Origin: Porticoccus sp. | GTDB lineage: Bacteria > Pseudomonadota > Gammaproteobacteria > Pseudomonadales > Porticoccaceae | Assembly (NCBI GenBank): GCA_023263825.1 | Contig: JALQUJ010000213.1 | Span: forward strand, 1-5,411 | Reading direction: 5' to 3' | Length of the DNA stretch: 5,411 bases | Shown here: piece after piece, positions 1 to 5,296 of the stretch | Position numbering within the stretch: position 1 is the stretch's first letter | How the letters are laid out: each line of letters opens with the position of its first letter | Program-made: the position numbers and the translations under genes | The notes under the pieces: generated by a model | Databases searched by the model: none | Told to the model about the DNA's origin: nothing | Seen by the model: the letters and a program-made list of their open reading frames with translations, nothing else

Positions 1-301
1 TAACAATGGCTTGAGCCAAAACAGTGGCAGTTGTAGTGCCATCACCCGCCTCATCAGAGGCTTTAGAAGCAACTTCTTTTACCATCTGTGCGCCCATATT
101 TTCAAACTTATCTTTCAATTCGATTTCTTTGGCTACAGATACACCATCTTTGGTCACAGTGGGTGCACCAAAAGATTTATCCAAAACTACATTACGGCCT
201 TTTGGCCCCAGGGTTACTTTTACAGCATCAGCCAACACGTTTACGCCATTCAACATGGGGTTACGTGCGCTGTCTCCAAACTTTACATCTTTATCTGACA
301 T
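1..301 (-). CDS. groEL: Chaperonin GroEL (60 kDa), N-terminal 100 residues, cut by the window edge
   Basis: This is the 5' part of the large chaperonin subunit, which forms the cytoplasmic double-ring ATPase that folds proteins inside a cavity capped by GroES. The visible 100 residues start MSDKDVKFGDSARNPML and align without gaps to the E. coli equatorial domain. They include the nucleotide-binding stretch TLGPKGRNV (30-38), the conserved Asp52 in TKDGVSV, and the ATP/Mg-binding GDGTTT (86-91, Asp87). About 80% of the usual ~545-residue protein lies outside the window to the left, so the apical domain and the C-terminal tail cannot be judged. The start is the ATG at 299-301, preceded by an AGAAGG Shine-Dalgarno 9 bases upstream. 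It lies 104 bases after groES on the same strand, the standard groESL operon arrangement. Identity is essentially certain; whether the genome has further groEL copies cannot be seen. Confidence 0.98.
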   Translation of the reverse strand, partial: MSDKDVKFGDSARNPMLNGVNVLADAVKVTLGPKGRNVVLDKSFGAPTVTKDGVSVAKEIELKDKFENMGAQMVKEVASKASDEAGDGTTTATVLAQAIV

Positions 302-310
302 GATGATTTA

Positions 311-316
311 CCTTCT
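311..316 (-). promoter_or_regulatory. Ribosome binding site of groEL
   Basis: On the - strand this reads AGAAGG, ending 9 bases before the groEL ATG. It fixes the start at the ATG giving MSDKDVKFG. Confidence 0.75.
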
Positions 317-378
317 TTAAAACAATTCGCTGTGACGTTTGTAAAAAATCCAACCTACGCCACAACTAAGGGTGGAAT

Positions 379-406
379 GAGTTAAATAGAAATTAGCCTT
401 TAACTC
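379..406 (-). other. Inverted repeat in the groES-groEL intercistronic gap
   Basis: An 8-bp perfect inverted repeat, GAGTTAAA/TTTAACTC, has its arms at 379-386 and 399-406 around a 12-base loop. It begins at the last base of the groES stop codon. In the groESL mRNA it would form an AU-rich hairpin directly after groES. No U-run follows it, so it is not a classical terminator. A role in mRNA stability or in the groES:groEL ratio is inference only. Confidence 0.4.
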
Positions 407-699
407 TAACTTTCAACTACAGCCTTAATATCGCTTTCACTGAGGATGACCAGTTCCTGACCATCAATATCAATGGTGTCACTGCCAGCGTATTTACCAA
501 AAACAACAATATCACCCACATTGACGTCTACTGAACGAACCTCACCACTCTCAAGTATACGGCCTGTTCCCACGGCAACTACTTCACCTTCATTGGGTTT
601 TTCTTTAGCAGAACCGGGCAATAAAATACCACCTGCAGTTTTTTCCTCTTCTTCCTTGCGGCGAACTACCACACGGTCGTGTAGGGGACGAATTTTCAT
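406..699 (-). CDS. groES: Co-chaperonin GroES (10 kDa)
   Basis: GroES forms the heptameric lid that closes the GroEL folding cavity in the cytoplasm. The 97-residue product has exactly the E. coli length. It opens with the family hallmark MKIRPLHDRVVVRR. The mobile loop (about 16-33) carries the hydrophobic tripeptide Ile-Leu-Leu at 25-27 (GGILLPG), matching E. coli Ile-Val-Leu, the segment that docks on the GroEL apical domains. The beta-barrel signatures GEVVAVGTGRIL (38-49) and VGDIVVFGKYAG (61-72) and the C-terminal ILSESDIKAVVES are all present. The ATG at 697-699 has a TTGGAG Shine-Dalgarno 8 bases upstream. groEL follows on the same strand, and fxsA precedes it by about 160 bases. A sigma-32-type promoter lies at 799-827, giving an expected leader of about 90 bases. 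Nothing looks degraded. Confidence 0.98.
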   Translation of the reverse strand: MKIRPLHDRVVVRRKEEEEKTAGGILLPGSAKEKPNEGEVVAVGTGRILESGEVRSVDVNVGDIVVFGKYAGSDTIDIDGQELVILSESDIKAVVES

Positions 700-707
700 T
701 GCATTAT

Positions 708-713
708 CTCCAA
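708..713 (-). promoter_or_regulatory. Ribosome binding site of groES
   Basis: On the - strand this reads TTGGAG, ending 8 bases before the groES ATG, a normal spacing. It could also pair weakly with the leader stretch at 779-785 (see findings). Confidence 0.7.
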
Positions 714-751
714 CTTTTTATGTTCTACCCTATTAAATTCAATCTTGCTTT

Positions 752-789
752 TAACTTAACAGTTAGCAGCAAAATCCGGTTAAAACCGG
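752..789 (-). other. groES 5' leader with two small hairpins
   Basis: Between the predicted groES transcription start (about 790) and its Shine-Dalgarno lie two perfect short inverted repeats. One is CCGGT/ACCGG with a 4-base loop at 776-789, almost at the mRNA 5' end. The other is TAACT/AGTTA with a 4-base loop at 752-765. The first is GC-rich enough to fold and could protect the 5' end. Neither has the U-run of a terminator. A regulatory role is inference. Confidence 0.35.
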
Positions 790-798
790 GCAGTGCTT

Positions 799-827
799 TA
801 TTTGGTGCCAATTAAATCTATTTCAAG
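799..827 (-). promoter_or_regulatory. Heat-shock (sigma-32, RpoH) promoter of groES-groEL
   Basis: On the - strand, CTTGAAA (821-827) matches the sigma-32 -35 element perfectly. After a 13-base spacer comes CACCAAATA (799-807), resembling the -10 consensus CCCCATNTA with two mismatches. It lies in the fxsA-groES gap, pointing at groES, where RpoH promoters of gammaproteobacterial groESL operons are expected. Transcription should start near 791. No CIRCE inverted repeat (the HrcA operator) is seen, so control by RpoH rather than HrcA is likely. Confidence 0.8.
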
Positions 828-859
828 GGGCATATGGAAGTTTTTATACCAAATACCTG

Positions 860-1381
860 CTATGGATCTTTTTTTCCCTTGTTTTCCACATTATTTTCTT
901 GGTTATTTTTCTGATCAGTCTCTCGCCAATATTCACCTTCCAGGGTTTCTGAGCCCTCCTGTGAGGTCTGAGAGTAGCCATTGGGAGGCATATGTCGATA
1001 CTGAGTCTGCTGGCTACGATAATCCACCACCTCCATTTTTGAGACCATGCCCGTCACTATAAGCCGCCGAAAACCGGGGACTAAGCCTGCAAAGCCTACA
1101 ATATCAGTAACAAAACCCGGAGTTACCAGTAAAGCACCACATACCGCCAAAATAATCGCTTCGACCATTTCAATTGCAGGCAACTCACCTGCATCCATCT
1201 TTTGTCGAGCACGAAAAAATGTTGCGAACCCTTGCCGCCTCAATAATGAAAACCCTACAGCTGCGGTCAGCAATACAAGTCCAATGGTAGACCATGCACC
1301 GATTTCCCGCCCTACTGTAATCAACAGCCACATTTCAATAATCGGCATAGCAATAAAAATTAACAGCAGGTATCTCAACAT
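860..1381 (-). CDS. fxsA: FxsA family inner-membrane protein
   Basis: FxsA is a small cytoplasmic-membrane protein. In E. coli its overproduction relieves the F-plasmid exclusion of phage T7; its normal cellular role is unknown. The 173 residues show hydrophobic segments at about 4-23, 28-47, 72-88 and 90-105. The family-typical core is present: SLLRRQGFATF (45-55), KMDAGELPAIEM (61-72) and LLVTPGFVTDIVG (84-96). The C-terminal tail (about 120-173) is hydrophilic, rich in Gln, Asn, Glu and Lys, and contains LEGEYWRE, which resembles the E. coli FDGEYQRK motif. It is somewhat longer than the 158-residue E. coli protein. I chose the ATG at 1379-1381. A TTG nine bases upstream would add three residues, but it overlaps the only GGAG (3-base spacing, short). 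The gene lies directly upstream of groES, a linkage also seen in E. coli, and has its own candidate sigma-32 promoter. Confidence 0.92.
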   Translation of the reverse strand: MLRYLLLIFIAMPIIEMWLLITVGREIGAWSTIGLVLLTAAVGFSLLRRQGFATFFRARQKMDAGELPAIEMVEAIILAVCGALLVTPGFVTDIVGFAGLVPGFRRLIVTGMVSKMEVVDYRSQQTQYRHMPPNGYSQTSQEGSETLEGEYWRETDQKNNQENNVENKGKKDP

Positions 1382-1440
1382 TAACTCCAATTTACTATGT
1401 AGTTTTTACTGTAAGCTTATCCCCCTTAGCTCTTTATCCA

Positions 1441-1468
1441 ATATGGGGACTATTTCCATCACTTCAAA
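1441..1468 (-). promoter_or_regulatory. Candidate heat-shock (sigma-32) promoter of fxsA
   Basis: On the - strand, TTTGAAG (1462-1468; 5 of 7 against CTTGAAA) is followed, after a 13-base spacer, by CCCCATAT (1441-1448). That is a perfect match to the sigma-32 -10 consensus CCCCATNT. The spacer length equals that of the groES promoter in this window. The start would fall near 1434, giving a leader of roughly 50 bases before the fxsA ATG. The same bases (TTGAAG, 16 bases, CATATT) could also serve as a weak sigma-70 promoter. Confidence 0.65.
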
Positions 1469-1530
1469 TTTTCTAAGCCGCTTACAGAAAGCTATTACCA
1501 TTCTTATGGCAACACTTGTAGCAACAATAA

Positions 1531-1560
1531 TAGACGCACGACATCATACAACCCTATGAT
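1531..1560 (+). promoter_or_regulatory. Candidate sigma-70 promoter of the ATL gene, implying a leaderless mRNA
   Basis: TAGACG (1531-1536; 4 of 6 to TTGACA), an 18-base spacer and TATGAT (1555-1560; 5 of 6 to TATAAT) precede the ATG at 1567. A start about 7 bases after the -10 box falls on the A of that ATG. No Shine-Dalgarno is present between the -10 box and the ATG. The rest of the 185-base fxsA/ATL gap holds only the fxsA promoter. The match is modest and an upstream promoter is possible. Confidence 0.35.
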
Positions 1561-1566
1561 GCCATC

Positions 1567-1866
1567 ATGGAGATAAATCAAAGAGATCGAATATTTAGTG
1601 TTCTCAAAGCCATTCCCTATGGTCAGGTTAGTAGCTATGGAAAGGTGGCGGAATATGCTCAGTTACCTAATGGAGCCCGACTGGTAGAACGAATACTTGG
1701 CCAACTACCCAAAGATACAACTCTTCCCTGGCATCGGGTGTTGAAATCAAATGGGCAGATTGCCTTTCCCAAAGACAGCAGAGCCTTTCAACGACAAAAA
1801 CAGCTGCTAGAAGATGAGAATGTGATGGTAAAAAATGGCAAAGTAAGCCTGTCAAAATATGGCTAG
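1567..1866 (+). CDS. Alkyltransferase-like protein (ATL), DNA-repair damage sensor
   Basis: This is a 99-residue member of the MGMT/Ogt DNA-binding family, in the subgroup typified by S. pombe Atl1 and E. coli YbaZ (Atl). These proteins bind O6-alkylguanine and related bulky lesions without removing the alkyl group, and they channel the damage into nucleotide excision repair. The decisive feature is PWHRV at 54-58: Trp55 replaces the acceptor cysteine of the PCHRV motif, so direct alkyl transfer is not expected. Other conserved elements are IPYGQVSSYGKVAEYA (16-31) with the nucleotide-flipping Tyr24, and Arg38 in NGARLVERIL, equivalent to the Arg finger. Length is normal for an ATL; there is no N-terminal Ada-like domain. 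The ATG at 1567 is the only usual start codon after an in-frame stop at 1531, and it has no Shine-Dalgarno. It is divergent from fxsA and convergent with ampG, and appears to be a single-gene unit. Confidence 0.9.
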   Translation: MEINQRDRIFSVLKAIPYGQVSSYGKVAEYAQLPNGARLVERILGQLPKDTTLPWHRVLKSNGQIAFPKDSRAFQRQKQLLEDENVMVKNGKVSLSKYG

Positions 1867-1910
1867 CAGCCCTAATATACAAGCTAAGCACTGTACTGAG
1901 CTAGAGCTCA
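1867..1910. other. Short convergent gap between the ATL gene and ampG, weak hairpins
   Basis: The two stop codons are separated by about 40 bases. The gap holds two overlapping weak inverted repeats: TGAGCT/AGCTCA (1897-1902 and 1905-1910), whose loop is only 2 to 4 bases, and GCTAAG/CTGAGC with one mismatch (1883-1888 and 1896-1901). No U-run follows in either direction, so no intrinsic terminator can be called. Confidence 0.3.
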
Positions 1911-3290
1911 CCTGATAGCTATATCCTCTTCAATATGATTTTTCAGTTCACCCCGGTCTCGCTTCCATATAAGACATGCCAGGAAAATGGCTGGCAACCC
2001 CATTAATGCCGCATAAACAAAGAATGCTTGATAACTACTGGTATCAACAATCACCCCGGAAAACCCACTAAAAAATTTACCCGGTAACGTCATTAGAGAG
2101 CTAAACAACGCATATTGGGTAGCAGTATAAGCCCGATTGGTCATACTCGACAGATAGGCAATAAACACAGCATTGGAAAAGCCACCACTCAAATTATCAC
2201 CACTGATAACAACTGCTAACCATGTAAGATCCGCGCCAATATTTGCAAGCTGGACAAATAGTAAGTTTGTGAGTGCCACCATTACCGCTCCAGCAATAAG
2301 CGGACGATATATGCCGTAACGGACAACAAACAAACCACCCAAAAATGAACCCGCTAATGTCATAAAAAAGCCAAATACTTTTCCGATGTTTGCAATGTCC
2401 GTTTTGGAAAAACCAAGGTCCAGATAAAAGGGATTAGCCATAATTCCCATGGTGATATCGCTAAGCCTGAACAACCCGATAAAGGCCAGAATCATAAAAA
2501 CCCAAGAACCATTACGCTGAAAAAACTCTACAAAAGGTGCGACTACTGCACCGACAAACCAAGCTTCCAATCTGTACCAATACCCAGGCTCGTCAGCATG
2601 TAACCGATGTTTCAGCTCGGTATCCAATCCAATAGTATTAGCCAGCACTTTGTGCTCAGGCTCTCGAACCATTAGCACAGTTGTAACACCGACCAACATA
2701 AGTGCTGCCATAACAGCGTAGGCTGTACCCCAACAAGACCAATCAGACAGGTAAAAGGCTCCTGCCCCTGCCACCAACATCGCTATGCGATAACCAAAGA
2801 TATAACTTGCCGACATGGCACCTTGATATTCATCAATTGCCGACTCAATGCGAAAAGCATCAATAGCGATATCTTGTGTAGAAGAGGAAAATGCGACTAA
2901 CACTGAACAAAGAGCAATGCCCACTAAAGAACCTGATAAAACCATGGGCTCTGAAGCCACCATAGCCATCAGGCCTATAATAACCCCCAACTGCCCTACC
3001 AGTATCCAACTGCGCCGCTGACCCAATTTCTTTGTTAGAAAAGGCAACTGAAGCCGATCAACCACCGGAGCCCAAAAAACTTTTATGGAGTAAGTAATAC
3101 CCACCCAGCCAAAAAAGCCAATGGTGCTGCGGCTAATCTCCATGTCCCGCAACCAGGCCGTTAGTGTTGAAAAGACCAGCAACAAGGGCAGCCCTGCGGC
3201 AAACCCAAGAAACAACATAGTGATAACTTGGGGGCGGGTATAAACCCGTAATGCTTCCCCCCAACTCACTGTGCCATTTTGCTCTGTCAT
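1908..3290 (-). CDS. ampG: AmpG-type muropeptide permease (MFS transporter)
   Basis: AmpG sits in the cytoplasmic membrane and imports GlcNAc-anhydroMurNAc-peptides released from peptidoglycan, feeding cell-wall recycling and, where AmpR is present, beta-lactamase induction. The 460-residue product has about 12 hydrophobic segments. It follows the E. coli AmpG pattern: LGFAAGLPLLLVFSTLTAWL (28-47), TIGFFGWVG (56-64), the positively charged loop DRLQLPFL..GQRRSW (78-95), the family signature SSSTQDIAIDAFR (135-147), GYRIAMLVAG (166-175) and ATQYALFSS (390-398). A hydrophilic central loop (about 210-245) separates the two halves. It ends near residue 460 with a charged tail, lacking the extra C-terminal hydrophobic segments of some AmpG proteins. 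The ATG at 3288-3290 was chosen because GGAGGGG sits just before it; a TTG 12 bases upstream lies inside that Shine-Dalgarno region. It is divergent from the ABC operon. A related AmpG-like MFS carrier with another substrate is the main alternative. Confidence 0.85.
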   Translation of the reverse strand: MTEQNGTVSWGEALRVYTRPQVITMLFLGFAAGLPLLLVFSTLTAWLRDMEISRSTIGFFGWVGITYSIKVFWAPVVDRLQLPFLTKKLGQRRSWILVGQLGVIIGLMAMVASEPMVLSGSLVGIALCSVLVAFSSSTQDIAIDAFRIESAIDEYQGAMSASYIFGYRIAMLVAGAGAFYLSDWSCWGTAYAVMAALMLVGVTTVLMVREPEHKVLANTIGLDTELKHRLHADEPGYWYRLEAWFVGAVVAPFVEFFQRNGSWVFMILAFIGLFRLSDITMGIMANPFYLDLGFSKTDIANIGKVFGFFMTLAGSFLGGLFVVRYGIYRPLIAGAVMVALTNLLFVQLANIGADLTWLAVVISGDNLSGGFSNAVFIAYLSSMTNRAYTATQYALFSSLMTLPGKFFSGFSGVIVDTSSYQAFFVYAALMGLPAIFLACLIWKRDRGELKNHIEEDIAIR

Positions 3291-3355
3291 AAACCCCTCC
3301 AATATGAGCGATACCCTAACAGATAATCTTGTGGATGCTATACAATAACCGCTAT
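3291..3355. promoter_or_regulatory. Divergent promoter region between ampG and the ABC operon
   Basis: Only 65 bases separate the two divergent starts, so both promoters must lie here or reach into the genes. For the + strand, -10-like hexamers are GATAAT (3322-3327) and TACAAT (3341-3346), each 5 of 6. CTAACA (3316-3321) is a poor -35 for the second, with a 19-base spacer. From TACAAT the start would fall 2-3 bases before the ATG at 3356. I see no good palindromic operator, and the - strand promoter for ampG is not clear. Confidence 0.35.
3294..3300 (-). promoter_or_regulatory. Strong ribosome binding site of ampG
   Basis: On the - strand this reads GGAGGGG. The GGAGG core ends 5 bases before the ATG at 3290. 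It decides the start against the upstream TTG at 3300-3302, which overlaps it. Confidence 0.8.
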
Positions 3356-4240
3356 ATGGAAACGATTCTTGAAGTATGTAATGTAACTAAATCTTTTCGC
3401 TCTCTCACTGCGGTAGATAACATTTCTTTTGCTATCCCAAAGGGCACCTGCTTTGGGCTTCTTGGCCCCAATGGCGCAGGCAAAACCACCACCATCGAAA
3501 TTATCGAAGATATTAAGAAGCCAACGTCAGGCACCATTCTCTACAAGGGGAAACCGAGAGACCATGACTTCTCCAAACACACGGGGATTCAATTTCAATC
3601 AACGGCATTAATGGATTATCTGAAAACCCGTGAAGTTTTAGCTTTATTTGCCCGACTTTATCCTCATAGCCAACCGATAGATTACCTGATTGAGCTATGC
3701 CAGCTTGGCGACTTTCTCGATACTTATGCAACCAAATTATCCGGTGGACAGCGACAGCGCCTATTACTCGCCGTCGCCCTAATCAACGACCCAGAAGTGC
3801 TGTTTCTTGATGAACCAACAACGGGCCTCGACCCTCAATCACGCCGAAATTTTTGGTCACTTATTCACGAAATCAAGGCCCGAGGTAAGACCGTATTATT
3901 GACCACCCATTACATGGAAGAGGCAGAATTACTCTGCGACCAACTCGTTATTATGGATAAAGGAAAAATTATTGCTGATGGGTCTCCTCAACACCTGCTT
4001 AAGGAGCATTTTGATCACAGCTATGTTTGTATCGACAACCAGGATTTCAACTGTCATCAAAATGCTATAAGTAGCCCTATTGAACTACGTGAAGACGCTA
4101 TTGCCATTGCCACCAATACCATTGAAAAAACACTCTCCGAATTAGTATCGCTCAATGTGAACTTACGATCTTTGAGGGTTAGGAGTCCCTCCTTGGATGA
4201 TTTGTTTCTTAAATTAACCGGGCACCACCTGCGGGAGTAA
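3356..4240 (+). CDS. ABC-2 type exporter, ATP-binding subunit
   Basis: This cytoplasmic ATPase powers a two-component ABC exporter with the permease encoded 9 bases downstream. All nucleotide-binding elements are intact in the 294 residues: Walker A GPNGAGKT (37-44), Q-loop Gln81, signature LSGGQRQR (128-135), Walker B VLFLDEP (148-154), D-loop GLDPQ (157-161) and switch His185 in TTHYMEEAE. This layout is typical of the DrrA/NodI/CcmA-like group that pairs with ABC-2 permeases for drugs, polysaccharides or lipids. The C-terminal region (about 220-294) is less conserved and ends with PSLDDLFLKLTG, a common finish in this group. The ATG at 3356 was preferred because METILEVCNVTKSF begins the domain at the usual distance. 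The ATG at 3335 and TTG at 3329 would add 7 or 9 atypical residues. None of the three has a clear Shine-Dalgarno. The substrate is unknown. Confidence 0.93.
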   Translation: METILEVCNVTKSFRSLTAVDNISFAIPKGTCFGLLGPNGAGKTTTIEIIEDIKKPTSGTILYKGKPRDHDFSKHTGIQFQSTALMDYLKTREVLALFARLYPHSQPIDYLIELCQLGDFLDTYATKLSGGQRQRLLLAVALINDPEVLFLDEPTTGLDPQSRRNFWSLIHEIKARGKTVLLTTHYMEEAELLCDQLVIMDKGKIIADGSPQHLLKEHFDHSYVCIDNQDFNCHQNAISSPIELREDAIAIATNTIEKTLSELVSLNVNLRSLRVRSPSLDDLFLKLTGHHLRE

Positions 4241-4249
4241 CTGCAAGCC

Positions 4250-5296
4250 ATGAAAGAAATTTTCGCCCTATGGATGGCACGAAACCGGGAATATTATCGC
4301 GACAAAGGCTCTTTGTTTTGGTCCTTTGTGGCAACACCCTTTATTGTGATTGTTTTGGCCCTCGCCTTTTCATCGGAAAGCCAACACATTTTTCGCGTGG
4401 GGCAAATAGCTCAAGAAACTGCTTCTGCCCCTAAAATAGACCCGTTACAAACTGAAAAAGCACCTTTTTCAGCAGACCCCACGGTAGAAATTATCAACTA
4501 CAATGACCTTCAGCATGCGATCCTTAGGGTGCAATTTCATCAGTTAGATCTGTTACTCGACACCACTAACACAGATACACAAAAACCACGTTACTGGATT
4601 AACTCCGAATCCGCCAAGGGGCATTTATTAGAAAAATTATTGATACAAAACACAGACACCCAATGGCAACGGGAAGAAATTATAGGAAAGAAAGTTCGCT
4701 ATATTGACTGGGTTATTCCTGGCATTTTATCCATGAACATGATGTTTAGTGGCTTGTGGGGCATTGGCTATGTCATTGTGCGCTACCGAAAAAATGGTGT
4801 TTTAAAACGCTTACAGGCAACACCACTGTCTGCATGGAAGTTCTTACTGTCACAGGCTCTCTCAAGACTGTCCATCATGCTGATAGTGACAATATTAGTT
4901 TATGTTGTCTGCAATCTGTTTATTGGCTTTATGATGGAAGGCAGTCACTTATTGCTGCTATTAATCGCTGTTGTTGGCAACCTGTCCATTATTAGCATTT
5001 CATTGCTTATGGCGGCCAGAACAGCCAGCGAAGAACTCGCCAACGGCTTGTTAAACCTGATTAGTTTTCCAATGCTATTACTTTCAGAACTGTGGTTCTC
5101 GCTCGATGATGCCCCTGAATGGCTACAAAGCCTTTCTCAATTACTACCACTTACTCATTTGGTTAAAGCTGCGAGAGAAGTCATGCTAGAAGGTGCCGGG
5201 ATAAACGATGTCTTGCCACACTTGCTCATCTTAGCTTTGATGACAGTAGTATTTGTTACTTTGGCAGGAGCATTATTCCGCTGGCATAGCGACTAA
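4250..5296 (+). CDS. ABC-2 type exporter, membrane permease subunit
   Basis: This is the integral membrane partner of the preceding ATPase. The 348 residues form six hydrophobic segments, at about 22-42, 153-177, 206-229, 232-256, 262-284 and 321-343. A hydrophilic loop of about 110 residues (43-152) between the first two is expected to face the periplasm. The ABC-2 family signature is clear: DWVIPGILSMNMMFSGLWG (153-171), then the cytoplasmic coupling segment RYRKNGVLKRLQATPL (178-193), and late LLPLTHLVKAAREVMLEG (298-315). A large extracytoplasmic insert after the first helix also occurs in YhhJ/YbhR-like and drug-export permeases, so export of a drug, lipid or envelope component is plausible but unproven. 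The start is the ATG at 4250. GGGAG at 4233-4237 is 12 bases away, a long spacing, so translational coupling to the upstream gene is likely. A single permease gene suggests a homodimer, unless another half-transporter is encoded elsewhere. Confidence 0.92.
   Translation: MKEIFALWMARNREYYRDKGSLFWSFVATPFIVIVLALAFSSESQHIFRVGQIAQETASAPKIDPLQTEKAPFSADPTVEIINYNDLQHAILRVQFHQLDLLLDTTNTDTQKPRYWINSESAKGHLLEKLLIQNTDTQWQREEIIGKKVRYIDWVIPGILSMNMMFSGLWGIGYVIVRYRKNGVLKRLQATPLSAWKFLLSQALSRLSIMLIVTILVYVVCNLFIGFMMEGSHLLLLLIAVVGNLSIISISLLMAARTASEELANGLLNLISFPMLLLSELWFSLDDAPEWLQSLSQLLPLTHLVKAAREVMLEGAGINDVLPHLLILALMTVVFVTLAGALFRWHSD

Noticed and set aside
11..320. Three + strand open frames of 71-98 codons opposite groEL
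   Set aside because: They are shadows of the certain groEL coding sequence and have no recognisable motifs.
473..736. 87-codon + strand frame opposite groES
   Set aside because: It is antisense to a canonical GroES gene and is low-complexity.
700..860. CIRCE operator (HrcA site) before groES
   Set aside because: No TTAGCACTC-N9-GAGTGCTAA-like inverted repeat is present; the sigma-32 boxes explain the regulation better.
1047..1559. 170-codon + strand open frame opposite fxsA and its promoter
   Set aside because: It is antisense to a well-supported fxsA gene and has the Ser/Thr/Pro/Ile-rich composition expected from reading a membrane-protein gene backwards. It shows no domain and no ribosome binding site.
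1897..1910. TGAGCTAGAGCTCA as a bidirectional terminator between the ATL gene and ampG
   Set aside because: The loop is too small, the stem is short, and no U-run follows in either direction.
3302..3357. Imperfect inverted repeat ATATGAGCG / CGCTATAT spanning the ampG-ABC gap, and the direct repeat GCTATA at 3337 and 3351
   Set aside because: The arms need a bulge and are 39 bases apart, and the direct repeat is only 6 bases. Both are expected by chance in AT-rich sequence.
4756..4995. 79-codon + strand frame inside the permease gene
   Set aside because: It overlaps the ABC-2 permease in another frame. Its Cys/Trp/His-rich composition is typical of a shifted reading of a membrane-protein gene.
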